Assembly (NCBI GenBank): GCA_029747585.1
Contig: JAPEVF010000121.1
Location: forward strand, 1 to 64,000
Source of the DNA: Pleurotus djamor
Taxonomy: Eukaryota > Basidiomycota > Agaricomycetes > Agaricales > Pleurotaceae
Length of the DNA stretch: 64,000 nucleotides
Reading direction: 5' to 3'
In this document: in pieces, positions 1 through 11,311 of the stretch
Layout of the letters: each line of letters begins with the position of its first letter
Position numbering within the stretch: position 1 is the first letter of the stretch
Position numbers and translations under genes: made by a program
Notes under the pieces: model-generated
What the model was told of the DNA's origin: nothing
What the model saw: only the letters and a program-made list of their open reading frames with translations
Databases searched by the model: none

Positions 1-290
1 CTGTGCAATGCAAGGGCAATGCGCGTAGGCCAGCGAAGCAATTCGCGTGCGTTAGCATTTACCCCGGCAAACAAATCTAACTACATTTCTTGTTTAAGAC
101 TTGTTTAAGACAGAACCGCTTCTCAGATGTTCTCTGTCGATACCCTGTACAGCTGACTTGACATGCTGCTAACGACGGGCACCCTGCCGGGAGAGTGCCC
201 ACTGACGGTCATAAATCCACGTGGTGGCACATTTTGCTCTGGAGCGCTACAGAGCGGGCGCTCCCCGTGGATCCGGACTTCTGGCTGGTA

Positions 291-703
291 CAGTGACGGC
301 AAAAAATAATGCACACCCCCGATTTGGCAACAGGGCGCTTAACTCTTTTCTCCTCGTCTTCTCCCATCTTTTATACATTCTAAGGCAGATTCGAGACAAT
401 ATCTCATCATGAGGATGAATACAACGCAGGGGTAAGGATTCATATGGGTATATCTGGTCCGGTGGCTCTGAGTTCTCAAAAAGTGCGAAGGGAATGCCTT
501 TTAGAGGCTGATAACGTGATTGCTGAAGTAGCAGCACTATCGGTACCTTTGTAGGACCTTCTAAAGTTTGTCCTGATCTCCTGGAGGTGGATAAGCATTG
601 CGTTTAGGCAGAAGAGGTGGTGATTGAGGCAACTGGGAGGAGAAAGAATAGCTAAGCGCCCTGTTGCCAAATCGGGGGTGTGCATTATTTTTTGCCGTCA
701 CTG
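291..703. mobile_element. Tc1/mariner-like MITE (non-autonomous, TA target duplication)
   Basis: The first 51 bases (291-341) are the exact reverse complement of the last 51 (653-703). The terminus begins CAGTGACGGCAAAAA, which resembles Tc1-family ends, and the element is flanked on both sides by TA (289-290 and 704-705), the target duplication of Tc1/mariner transposons. Beyond the perfect arms the similarity continues imperfectly inward. The interior of about 310 bp has no transposase-like reading frame, so the element is non-autonomous. It lies about 230 bp before the start codon of the DCR2-like phosphatase and so may supply promoter or 5' UTR sequence. The repeat and TA flanks are seen directly; the superfamily is inferred from terminus and TA. 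Confidence 0.85.
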
Positions 704-931
704 TAGTTTACCTTTCATTCTCCGACGCCCCAAACATCACCAAGCAAACTCGAGTGGCCAACGACTGGTGACGAGTCTAGCAGGAACTTGGCAGGAACGC
801 GCAACGAACAAAAGGGATCTCCTATCTTTGGGCGCCTTCTTCTTCCACATGCCACACCACCGTAGTTGCCGCGCAACTTCGTCTCGTCATCGTCCTCGAC
901 CTTCCGCTCCCTTCTCGGGCTAGTTATAGCC

Positions 932-3391
932 ATGGCTATCACCATACAACGGGTGAACCGTACTATCCGTGCAACGTGCGCACCGATAGTCGCCATCCTC
1001 GGTTTCTCGTCTCTTCTTACTATACTCTTCGTGTTGTATCAACCTTCTCTCGGCCCAGGAGCCATTCAGAAGATTGGGTGGCAGTCTTGGGATACAGTGA
1101 AAGTATCACAGTCAAGCGATGTAGGGAGCCCAAGTCACGTCGATCCTCAAGTAGGCTTGGGTAGTACGAACAAGCCTGACCACAATAAGGACGTGGATTG
1201 GTGGAATGTGACGAACAGTGGCGGCCAGGCCATCGACTTCGCCAGTCTACCATTGGATGTGTGGAATCCACTTCTACCTCACGATACTGGACGTAGGTAG
1301 TTTGACTTCTATATACGTGTTATTGAGCTTAATCATATCGATATCATTCAGTCTCTGAACTTACCGTGGAACGATGCATGGTCAATCCTAGCATGGCGGG
1401 GGACTTGTGTACACCATGGAGCAGCAAGGAGGATGACTCGCACAAGGGCAAATGGGTCCGTGTCAATAGAAACCTGGACAGCCAATCTGGTGTTTGGTAT
1501 CTGGTACGTGGTCTTGACCCCCCCATGTTGCTATAGACTCATTCTACGTCATAGCACGTGTACTACCGACGCACCCGTCGTCTAGATATTCCTCTAATTG
1601 ATGACCTCCGATTGCTTGCTGAAGGCGAGCAGCCAGAGAACAAGCCCTCGGGTCAGTGGAACAAAGTAACTCGTTCCTTGCGCGATGGAGTGCCCCATAC
1701 CCCAAAGCTTTTCCTCTGGTACCACACTGGAAAAACTCTCAAGGATATGACAACAGAGGAAAGACAGCGGGACCTTATTACTGAGATCGACGTTCTCTAT
1801 GGCGAAGGTATACCCTGGTACGGTTTCCAGAAACTCGATCCTCTCATCACAACAGGACAAGAGGGCAGAGTAGAGCAGGTTGCCTTGGCCTTCCGAAAGG
1901 GCGTAAGACGTATGTGACCACATAGCACGCCTATTCCGCATGTTAATCACTCCCCACAGTTCCTGATAAAGCACCACCTCTCCACTTCTCTCGGGATGGC
2001 AAGTTCAAGATTCTCCAGGTTGCCGATCTCCACTTCTCCGTAGGCCCGGGTACATGTCGCGAAGCCCCGTTCAACCCTTGCGATCACTCAGACAATCTCA
2101 CCAACACCCTCCTTGCCCGCGTTCTCGATGACGAGAAGCCCGACCTCGTTGTCTTCACTGGTGATCAATTGAACGGTCAATCAACAGCCTGGGACGCTGG
2201 CTCGGTCCTAGCAAAGGTTACGAAACTCGTAATCGACAAGAAGATACCTTGGGCAGCTGTCTTCGGGAATCACGATTCTGAAGACGAGTTGCGGGATGGA
2301 AGTAATTCAAGGGATGAACAAGTGAAAATGATGCAGGCGTTACCGTATAGCTTGGTCCAACCGGGACCAAAGGATGTACACGGCGTCGGAAATTACGTCC
2401 TAAAAGTGCTGAGCGCAGACCCGTAAGTAGGCCCTCCCTTTGAAGTCGCACTTGCTGATTATTGAGTAGATCAAAGACGCAATTGCTGACCCTTTACTTC
2501 CTGGACTCGGGCTCATACTCTAAGGGTTTCTTGGATTGGTTCGGCTTCTTCACGCCTACTGAATATGATTATCTACACGAAGTAAGAAGACTCATTAATT
2601 CCACCCACTCGTCGCATATGTCTGACACGCTTGGCAGAGTCAGACTAATTGGTTCCTCCAAGAGTCTTGTAGGTGTTCTTTGCTTTCCTTGCACCCGTTC
2701 GCTTATCCTAGGTTAGCTTCTATCAATCCCATAGAGCGACCGTTCCACCCAGACGGTGCCAAAGACTTTGGCGATTCATGGAAACGTCAAGGCATCGAGC
2801 AAGTTCTTCCCCAATCTAGAAAACTGGCCAAACCAAATGCCATGATGTTCTTCCACATTCCTCTTCAAGAATCCTATAGCAAAGCTGACATCGACCCGAC
2901 TACTGGAAAGCCGCTCGATGTCGGTGTCTATGGCCTTGAATCAGACGGCTCGGCGAAGAAGAACGAGGGTTTCTTCGAGAAGGGCTTGTTGAAAGCTACT
3001 GAGAGTGATCACGTTTCTGGACGTGGTATCCCTGAAGTCAAAGTCGTCGGGAATGGCCATTCACACAGTAAGCTGTATCCTGTGTTTATCCAATTTGTAC
3101 ACTGTTGAACGCTTGTGTCTAGTCACTGAAAACTGTAGACGAGTGAAGGGAATTTGGTTATGCTTCGGCGGTGGAGGGTATGTTGTCTTGAAATTCATCG
3201 CGAGTGTATCTAACTTTGGGGACGGTAGTTCGTATTCAGGATACGGGAAAGTCGGTTTTGACCGTCGCTTCCGTGTGTATGACATATCTGATTTCGGAGA
3301 GACGATCCGCACATACAAACATACGGAGAAAGATGAGATTGTGGATTCAATGACACTCGCTGGAAAGGACGCACCTCGTTTTCCGTCGTGA
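932..3391 (+). CDS. DCR2-like calcineurin-type metallophosphoesterase
   Basis: Probable membrane-anchored metal-dependent phosphatase of the Dcr2/Sia1 type, which in yeast is linked to cell-cycle progression and unfolded-protein-response shut-off. Nine exons can be traced (932-1292, 1352-1503, 1555-1909, 1960-2422, 2470-2581, 2638-2668, 2717-3067, 3123-3177, 3229-3391) and sum to 680 codons plus stop. The start at 932 lies in a good context (gccATGG). Residues about 12-35 form a hydrophobic signal-anchor. The phosphoesterase motifs are visible in order: KILQVADLHFS (metal-binding DLH), VVFTGDQLNG (GD), AVFGNHDSE (GNHD), then FFHIPLQE and NGHSH (GHxH), which together mark an intact active site. 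A miniature transposon sits just upstream. The family name comes from motif order and the QTNWFLQES segment typical of Dcr2 proteins. Confidence 0.9.
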
Positions 3392-3870
3392 TAGCTATGC
3401 TGTCCTCTATTTAGACAGGAATATAATATGTACTTATACACGAACTATCGTTGGACACGCTTCAAAGGACGCAGAACCCGTGCAGCATCATGCATCGCCA
3501 CTGACAGGGGCAAGACACTCTTCAAGTGTTTGATTACTTGGTCATCGGGTCAGATGCAGATATGTAGATGTCGTAAAAATCCATCCGTACTAGTCGTCAA
3601 GGTATGAAAAATAGGTAATTTGATGAGAAACGTGAATATGGATGTGTACGTAGGGGACGCAGTCATGAAAAAGAGAAAGAGTTTCCTTGAGATACAACGA
3701 GGGGAAAAGGGAATGTATGTGGAAACAAAGAATGGGAACGGAAGGAATGGGCGGGGAATTGGGCAAGCATGCAATGCTTGTATCATAAAAACACAGAGAA
3801 GGTCCGCTCGTCCAGATCGTTCCAACAGATCGCACCGAACACCAACTAACCAAGAAACACCTACCTCTAC
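3392..3870. other. Intergenic 3' region between convergent genes
   Basis: This stretch separates the 3' ends of the phosphatase and Bud6. The short open frames here lack motifs and look like chance. I see nothing else. Confidence 0.5.
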
Positions 3871-6800
3871 TCAAGTCAATCCATTCGCCCTGATGTCTGG
3901 TGAATTGTACGGTGAAGACGATGCTGAACTCGCAGGACCAGCACTTCCGCCACTAAACATGGCCTTGAGGGTCATCTCGTCCCTCCTCTTCCGAACCCTC
4001 TCTGCTTCCTCAGCACCACCGGTCATCTTCAATTTCTTCGCCCCTACGAATTCATGCAACTCATTGTGGAGTTCATTGGTTCGACTTTCCAGCTCCTTCT
4101 GCCGATTCTTCTGACTCGCTTCGATGGCTTTCATACGGCGCTCGGCCTCACTTGCAGCATCGCGAACGCGGATTTCTTTGAAAACGGCGTTCACATTGCT
4201 TCCCTCGTCAGGGACAGGTGGGCGGTAGCCTCGAGTTTTCGTCGGAGCGGAACCACGTAGAGAGATGACCTTTTCCACGTGCCCGAAGACTTCCACCAAA
4301 GCTTTGTGGTCTTCTAGCAGGTCTTGAAGAAGTTCTTCCTGGTGATTCATGAAATGTTGTTCTTCAACAACATTTTGCAATTCCTCGGCCCACGTCTTTT
4401 TCCACATCGGCTTGATGGTCTTCATATGCTCCTTCAGACTCTCCAGCTCAGTCGCGACGGAATCGACATTCTTCTTGATGTTTCGAAGCTGGATGGGACT
4501 CGGCGTGATATGCTTCTTCAGTACGTCATCCTTAATTCCCTCAACCGTATCTTGCAGCCTCTCCACTTCGGTGAGAACGTTTTGACTACGCATGTCGAGT
4601 TTCTTCTTCCCAGTGTCGATATACTCCCTTGCACCACCTACACGTGTTGAAGCAACCTGTTTCACTGACTGAGTCTGCGTCCGAAGCGAAGTAAGCGACT
4701 CCTTCGTCGTCTTCATAAACTCTGTGTAGAGTTGTCGCATGACGCCGAGGTCACGGCGCAAGTTCTGTACCTCATCGAATTGGGTCTTCAGATCCCCGAC
4801 CACGCGGTTAGAATAGTCTGAAAGGACAGATGCACCAGTCATCTGGGCTTGAAGTGATTGCCCGGTCATCTGAGGAAGCATAGGCATAACAGGAGAATTC
4901 GGGGCATCATGAGCTACGAAGCGAGAGAGACGCCGCGCAATGGTTTGGAATTGCTTATCGCTTGGGCGATTTGCTGTCGGGGTGCTCTCAGCCATGGGAT
5001 GGGCGATAATCGGTGAAGGTATTGGCCGAGTATTGCTGGAGGCCACGGTAGAGCGCAATTCCTTGATGTCCTGTGATAGAGTAGATATCTGGGCGTCAAT
5101 ATGTTGCTTGATCTGGTCCAGAGCTAAAGAGGGGAATGCGTTAATATCTGAAGGAAGTAAACAAGAAAAGGGCACATACGTTCAATATTAAGGGATAGCA
5201 GACATTTGTCCTTCACTTCATCTACGTCCTCGAGTTCGTACTGGACGCCACTAGAGGGATCTCGAATATAGATAGCGGGGAAATTTTCCAGTCCCGGATT
5301 GTAGGAGAACTTGTCAACAAATAACATACGAAGCGAAGCAAAGGACAACCCAGGTTCAATAACGACCTTTTTTACCTCGCGCCCAAGTTGTAGGAAAACA
5401 GGGAATCTGGTCACCTCAGAAGAGGGTTCTTCCACGATACCGTTTTCCAAAGGCCGACTGGAAGATGCCTCCGCGGAAGGGGCAATCACGGTAGGTTCAG
5501 GGCTCTTCGAGGGCGTCCGCGGTAGAGGTGGTGGTGGCGTACCATCCCGCTCCAAAGTGTCCTTTTTCGGACGGGAGCGAGATCGTGCGCTACCCTCTCG
5601 CCTCAGACTAGATGATCGAACGACTTGCTCTTCAGGCTTCGGTTCTGCTTCCTCATCGTCAACTTCCGTCAGAACGGCTAGTTCTCCGGGCGTTAGTGTA
5701 GGACCGGCCGCCAATAGAGATCTTCGGTTTGCGTTGTTACCACCGCGAACTGATTTTTCTCTCGTGGTACCGGAGCCGCCGGTCATGCGAGAAATATGAT
5801 AGGTAGAGAAACGTTTCGAAGCGCGTCGTTCCAAAGCATCGCTCTTCTTGAGCGCTGCTAATGATGCTTGTTCAGCACCGGCGAGGATATCGTTTGGTGG
5901 AGGTGGAGGAGGTGGTGGGGTTGGCAGCGAGGTGGAATCTTGTGACGGAGAGTCATCTCTGTTGCTTAGTTGGACATCAGGACTAGATGGTTCAACGACA
6001 ACGGGCGGAGCTACCACAGACATAGGCTTGTCGACTAGTGAGTATCTCTTTACAGACGCGGGGACTGCAGGGGGTGTGGGTGGCGGCGGTGTGTTTGGAG
6101 GGGGCTCATCGTTGACAACGGGCGGTGTAGACGACAGACCAGGCCGCAGATTCGAAGGAACATGGTGTGGAGAGTCTGTGGGTTGGGGAATTGAGATTTG
6201 TCTGCGGTGTTGGCTTGGACTTGGACTGGCATCCTCGCCGAATGAATCACCATTGGGAGAGGCTATAGCAAAACCGCCGACGAAACGGTCTTCACCATTG
6301 GTGGGGGGGAAGCGCGGGGGGTGGCGGAGGGTTAGACCCCGAAATATCTCGCCGTCTACTCGACTGAGCGCTGCGCCGTGAAATGGAGTCGCGCTCTGGA
6401 CGCTCTCCGTCTCGAGAGGCGGCAGAGCGATGACGCGAAACTTTGTCTGTTCGAGACGATCTGCTATCGTTCCGTTCATGTCCTGGTTGTTGATCAGACC
6501 TATGCCGATGCTCTGACATGATGCGTCGATAAATGGACTGTTTTCCTCGTAACCCCTGCAGCAGATTCGTTATAATTTGGCGCACGGTTGGAAGATAGAG
6601 CTCGAGGCTTTCCGGGGTAGCATCTTCTGCAAGACAAGTCTCAAGAACAGCGCGGAGGTCTTCGGGGACAGAGAGGAGTTCACTATCGGACGGTTAGTCT
6701 CAGCGACATGCTGCCGGCAGGAGGCCTACGCACCGCATATCAATATTGAAGGCGCTGAACGCTGCGACTGCCGCATTAAAGTCATTCCCTAGCCTAACAT

Positions 6801-7098
6801 ACACGTCGCTGACTTGGTTCTCGTCCATTTTCAGCTGACTCCATGAAGTAAGGGCCTCCAGCAGTTGCTTAATTGCAACGAGCAGTCGGGTGACCGCAGA
6901 TTCCACGGCTGGCTGATATTAGAATCGTGTGTCAGGATAAGACAGTGATTTAATACAGCAAAAGTACGCTCGTACATGCGATGTTGAACGACTCCCACTG
7001 CGTTCGCCCCGGCCTGAATGGTTCGAGGATATTGATTGATTATCCCGTCGAGCGAGGTGGCCCGAGTTGGATCTTCCAGGTTCCATATCTGCAGACAT
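3871..7098 (-). CDS. bud6: Bud6/AIP3 actin-interacting polarity protein
   Basis: Homolog of yeast Bud6 (Aip3), a polarisome subunit that binds actin monomers and formins at sites of polar growth. Four exons (7098-6976, 6912-6734, 6682-5180, 5123-3871) give about 1,018 residues if one base is discounted in the run of seven G at 6303-6309. As given, the frame breaks there. The start is in exon 1 (begins MSADMEPG, Ser/Arg-rich). The N-terminal AIP3 domain reads AVTRLLVAIKQLLEAL, VSDVYVRLGNDFN and SVPEDLRAVLETCLAED. A basic/Ser and poly-Pro middle follows, then a segment starting FPVFLQLGREVKKVVIEPG and a long coiled coil (about residue 600 onward) as in the Bud6 actin/formin-binding core. The N-terminal domain recurs as a separate small gene at 21.4 kb with the same intron position. 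Confidence 0.92.
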
Positions 7099-7481
7099 TT
7101 GTGAGGTCGATAGAGATGATATACAGTATTCAAAATTATTTCATGGAAATGGAGGAGGTGTAGCAGACAAAGCGCACAATGCTTTAACCACGACAAGGGC
7201 AGGGCCCAAGACACCGAGGCGGCTCATTGCTTGTTTGGTTTGAAAGGCGATGCCAAGCACACCCCTTGACCCGGAGAGCGTAGGCCGTACCACCTTTTTT
7301 TTAAGCAAGCCAATATGGCAGACGCAACAATTAATGCATCGAAAAACGGGGAGTAGTCGTGCATACGCCAAGTATCAGTGCTCTCTTTCATTTCAGAGTC
7401 CCGTCACGCCAAGTATTATGAGCTCAGGGGCTGGATGGCGTGTTAGGGGCATCCAATGAACTTCCTTGCCAGTGCGAACAG
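7099..7481. other. Intergenic, nothing recognised
   Basis: This is the promoter side of Bud6 and the downstream side of the truncated permease. Open frames here have no motif and overlap on both strands. Nothing else is visible. Confidence 0.4.
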
Positions 7482-9088
7482 TCACCACAATGCTGGTATT
7501 GGCTGGGGGGACACATTCAACGAGATGTGATGAAGGAAGGAATATAAAGCTATGGCAGAGGGATCGGATGGGAGGTAGGAGGAGTGAAACAAATTACTCA
7601 GCACAGAAAGAGCGATAAGCGCACTGGGAGTCTAACGAGAAACGTCAGCGATCTGGGCTATGGTACCACAGGAAACAGCACCAACTCGGCCTGCGGTGTC
7701 CCCAAACAAGTTACGGAAATACAACGCCCTACCGGAGAAGAACAATTTTGAGCGAAACACAAAGCGTGTGGATGGGATGTCGACCTACGCAATGATCTGA
7801 CGACTACCCAGAATATCCGACTTTGAAACGACTGCGAAATAAGCAATGTTGATAAGAAGGTAGACGGTGGAGGCTGAGAACAAGGCGATTGGCGCTGCGC
7901 GGGTGATTGTCCGGACGGGATCCTTGGTTTCAGAGAGAGCATAGTTGGCTGCATTGTATCCAACAAAAGACCTATGCAATCGCATCAGGCGGCGGCACCT
8001 TTCTGTATTTAGCTAACATGGGCTCACCAAAATACGTTATACAAACCGGTGATGAAGGCCAAAACTTGTCCCACTGGTAATTGTTCGGCCGTTCATATCC
8101 TTCACGTACCCGAAACCCAGGCACTCCCGCCATACACAAAAGCCCACTCAACGCGATCGCCGAAAGAAACACGAGTTTGAAGAGGCCGAGCATATTCTGT
8201 AGTCTCAGTCCAACCTTGTAGAAGACGCCATGTAAGATGACGTTCGTAGTGAGACAGAGGATAGCTGTTGTTCGGATATTAAACTGTGAGCCAGGTAGAC
8301 CGAGCGCGTGCATGAAATCTGAAAAGAATTAGGTTAGATGACATTGTTGTAAGAGGGACTTGGGCACCAACATTCTCCAAAAACGAGACTGTTCCCTGCG
8401 CTGAGATTCTGTTGTTTTCTATCAAACATATTTCAGGCGAAAGTTTAGGGAGTCCTACTCACCGCTAAAGCACCGTAGATTGAATACACGCAGGTAGTAA
8501 AAAACCTGGGACGTCGGAAGATGAATTCGAGATAATTCTTTTCGCCACCGCTCCGTGGTAAGCCTAAGTCAAACGATAATGGGAGAATATTATACACGAG
8601 GTACATGAACTGGCGTACCGTACCAAGTTCCATGTAGACCGCCGTCCCAGTAGCTGCAATGAACGTACCAACTAACCACATCGACAATGCAACTCCTACG
8701 CTCCCGGCTGATCGTAGGATGTTGCTGGGTGTTGCATAAATTCTTTTCAACAAGATTGAGAGTCCTCCAGACCGGCTACTCCAATGTGGACGCACCCTGT
8801 GCCGATGATGCTATTGAAAATCATGAATATCGCGCTGAAGGTGCCTGCCACAATGTATAGTCACTGTCGCGTTCACTAGGAGGTCTGTTACATACCAAGT
8901 TGTCTCTTCGCTTGGGGAACCTCATCAAAGTGTTCCCCGTGCGTCGAGTCACGGTTCCCTTCGTCGCGGTGAAGAGCAGCCCTTTCTGACGGTGCTGTAA
9001 CGTAATCTGGGGTCGGATGAACAGCATCGAGGAGTCTTTGAGTCTCTGGGGTTTCGCAGTTTTCACTACCCAGGCCGCCGACGATCAT
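7482..9088 (-). pseudogene. Methionine permease paralog A (MUP1-like), C-terminally truncated
   Basis: Copy A of three high-affinity methionine permeases (APC superfamily, normally 12 membrane spans, plasma membrane). It starts at 9088 (MIVGGLGSEN) and shares with copies B and C the segments IYATPSNILRSAGSVGVAL, NIRTTAILCLTTNVILHG, RSFVGYNAANYALSETKDP and AVVSKSDILGSRQIIA. Homology stops abruptly near 7592, just after the segment SALIALSVLSNL. About the last third seen in B and C, including the PPLPGREVY loop and the final helices, is absent. The frame would run on to a stop at 7482-7484 with about 30 unrelated residues. It also lacks one intron that B and C both have. Loss of the last helices makes transport activity unlikely, but upstream exons look intact, so recent truncation is the simplest reading. 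Confidence 0.8.
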
Positions 9089-11311
9089 TAGGGAGCAGTG
9101 AAGAAGGTGCCATGCAAGTCCACAAGTTCAGTTAGAATGGGGTTATGTAAGGTTGCTCGGTCGCGCATCGAAATGCGTTTGCTTGGCCATCGCAAGCCAT
9201 CGCATTGTTTCTCGGTTGCCATCCACGCGATACGAAGAAATAAGGCACGCTGTCACAGTGGCCATTGACCATGTACGCCCTACAGTGGCGAGCAATTGGA
9301 GTGAAAACTAGTAGAATCATTGTTCGAATTTAGTAAAAACGTTTGTAAGTACACTAGGGGACATACACCAAGATAATTTGTGATAGGGCAAACGGCACAC
9401 CTGTGCTATTATATGAGTTACAGGAAGAGAAATGCAAGGCAAGTACATCAGAGGGATACAGTGGATATGCATGGGTGGATCGTGAGGTGAAGAGAAGGCG
9501 TCAAAAGTTCGTGCAAGGGAAAATATACAGAAGGTATCGTGCCCCGGTCTTCCCCATCAGTATAACCCAAGTTCGTTTGGCTGGAATGCCGAGGAGGGAC
9601 TTCCCACCCGGTTGGCGTTCCCAACAGACGATTGTCTCTCAAAAGGGATAGGAGAGGTCATAGGAGATCTAGGAGATCTGACGGAGGCGTGCTTGAATTT
9701 GTCCGGGAGGACTTTGAGGGACCAACGAGGGCGAGGGAGCGTACTACAAAAGCCATGAGTTATGGGCGACAAACGTAGGTGAGATGGAGAATTGTGAAGA
9801 CTGACAAAGATCTACGCGCGTTTGGGTCAGGCGTTTTGTGGCGTTGGGAAGTGGGGGACGTGAGTATTGGCGGAGGGGGAGAGTAGGAGCGCGCTAGAGG
9901 GACTGGGGGATGTCCACTTCCTGGTATGTTGACGCGCTGTGGTGTGAAGATAAACCTCGCGATGCTCTCTGGAATGAATGGCATGTCGTGTAGGTGTGAG
10001 GTGTTGGGTAGCAATGTGCGCAAGGATGTTTCGTCGACGCGAAAATTGATCACACTGAGGATGTGTTGAGACGAAGCAAGGGGGAAGTCGCGTCTGCTGG
10101 GTCCTATATGAGGGGACGGAAGTGGCGTAGAAGGGTTCGTGTCTCCGATAGCTAGATTGAGAGTAGTGGCGGGTGTGCTTCGTCCGCAAGACTTGTGGAT
10201 TGTAGGGTGATGAGAGTAGTTTGTAGACGATGCTTCGCGAGTGGCTACCCGTGATACCGTTTGACCTGACCGATAAACACAAGTACTAGGTCCGATGGGC
10301 GTAAATTGCGATAACACCGGCGTTGCCGAACAACGGAATGGCTGCCTTCACAACCAAGGAGGAGATGGGGGCAGAGGAAATGGAGAGATCGTAGGTTTTG
10401 CCTCCTTTATTCATACAATTGTTGGAGCGCTCGGATATCGTGAGCCGTTCGTTTGTGGAATGCGGTGCATTCAGCGGTTCGACGCGGTGATTTATACTTT
10501 ACGGGAGAAGTGAGATCTAAGTCGGGCGGGTATGAACAAAAACGACGAACCAAGTTGAAAATCCGTGGGGAAGGAAAGGAGTTTGCGGGTATATATCAGA
10601 CCGTGATTCATTGTTGATCAAGGACGAGCAAGTGACTTTGACTTCGGAGGCAGTATCTCAGTCTGACTCCATTGTTGGTCCATATGTAAGCCCCAGGGTT
10701 CTATGTCAGACGCTCTATTGTCGCCTGACTAGACTGGGTTTGGTAGTTGAGAGAGTGATGACGCTAGAGACTTGACTGACATGGCGATGACAGGATGTAG
10801 GAATGCAGGAAACTTACGATCCGAAAGCAAAGATGTCTGGTCCTGGCTAGCGCTGGCTGCCGAGACGAGTATTGTTCGACAAGGCCTTCTGAAAGATATT
10901 TCAATACATTTGCATTTGGGCTGGGAACCCGTGTCAACACTCGATCTGGTTTCAGTCCTCGAGATTTAGTTGTGGGAACGGAATAGAGGCATGAGAAGGG
11001 CCTACCCAATCCGTGTTTCCCTAAAGGATTCACGTACAATGCAAGTACATACATTCCAGAAGCACGTCGCGCGCAAACTGTGATGTAAGTGATGTTGGAG
11101 AAGTTCGTGTGACTGAGCGGCTTACCAGATATCTACTACAGATGCATCGTCGGACTCCTCATCGATTGTTCGATTCAAATTCCAGCCAAGGCTGATGGTG
11201 AGCCTAGCGCCGACGACGATGCTCGGCGGACTCCGAGTGACCGTCTATCTTCGTCGGTGGCTACGCCAAGGGGAGTTATGAGCTAATTATCCCTTCTTTA
11301 CTGTCCCCCCG
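9089..11311. other. Long intergenic region between divergent permeases A and B
   Basis: These 2.2 kb separate the start codons of copies A (-) and B (+) and must hold both promoters. The longest frame (9760-10317, minus, 185 codons) overlaps a 151-codon frame in another phase on the same strand (9827-10282). Neither shows a domain, signal peptide or splice pattern. I see no gene I can support. Confidence 0.45.

Noticed and set aside
5848..6381. 177-codon plus-strand glycine-rich frame
   Set aside because: Antisense of the Pro-rich part of Bud6; the Gly runs mirror the Pro runs.
9760..10317. 185-codon minus-strand frame between permeases A and B
   Set aside because: It overlaps a long frame in another phase, has no domain, signal or splice pattern, and His/Ser/Pro-rich composition expected by chance in this sequence.
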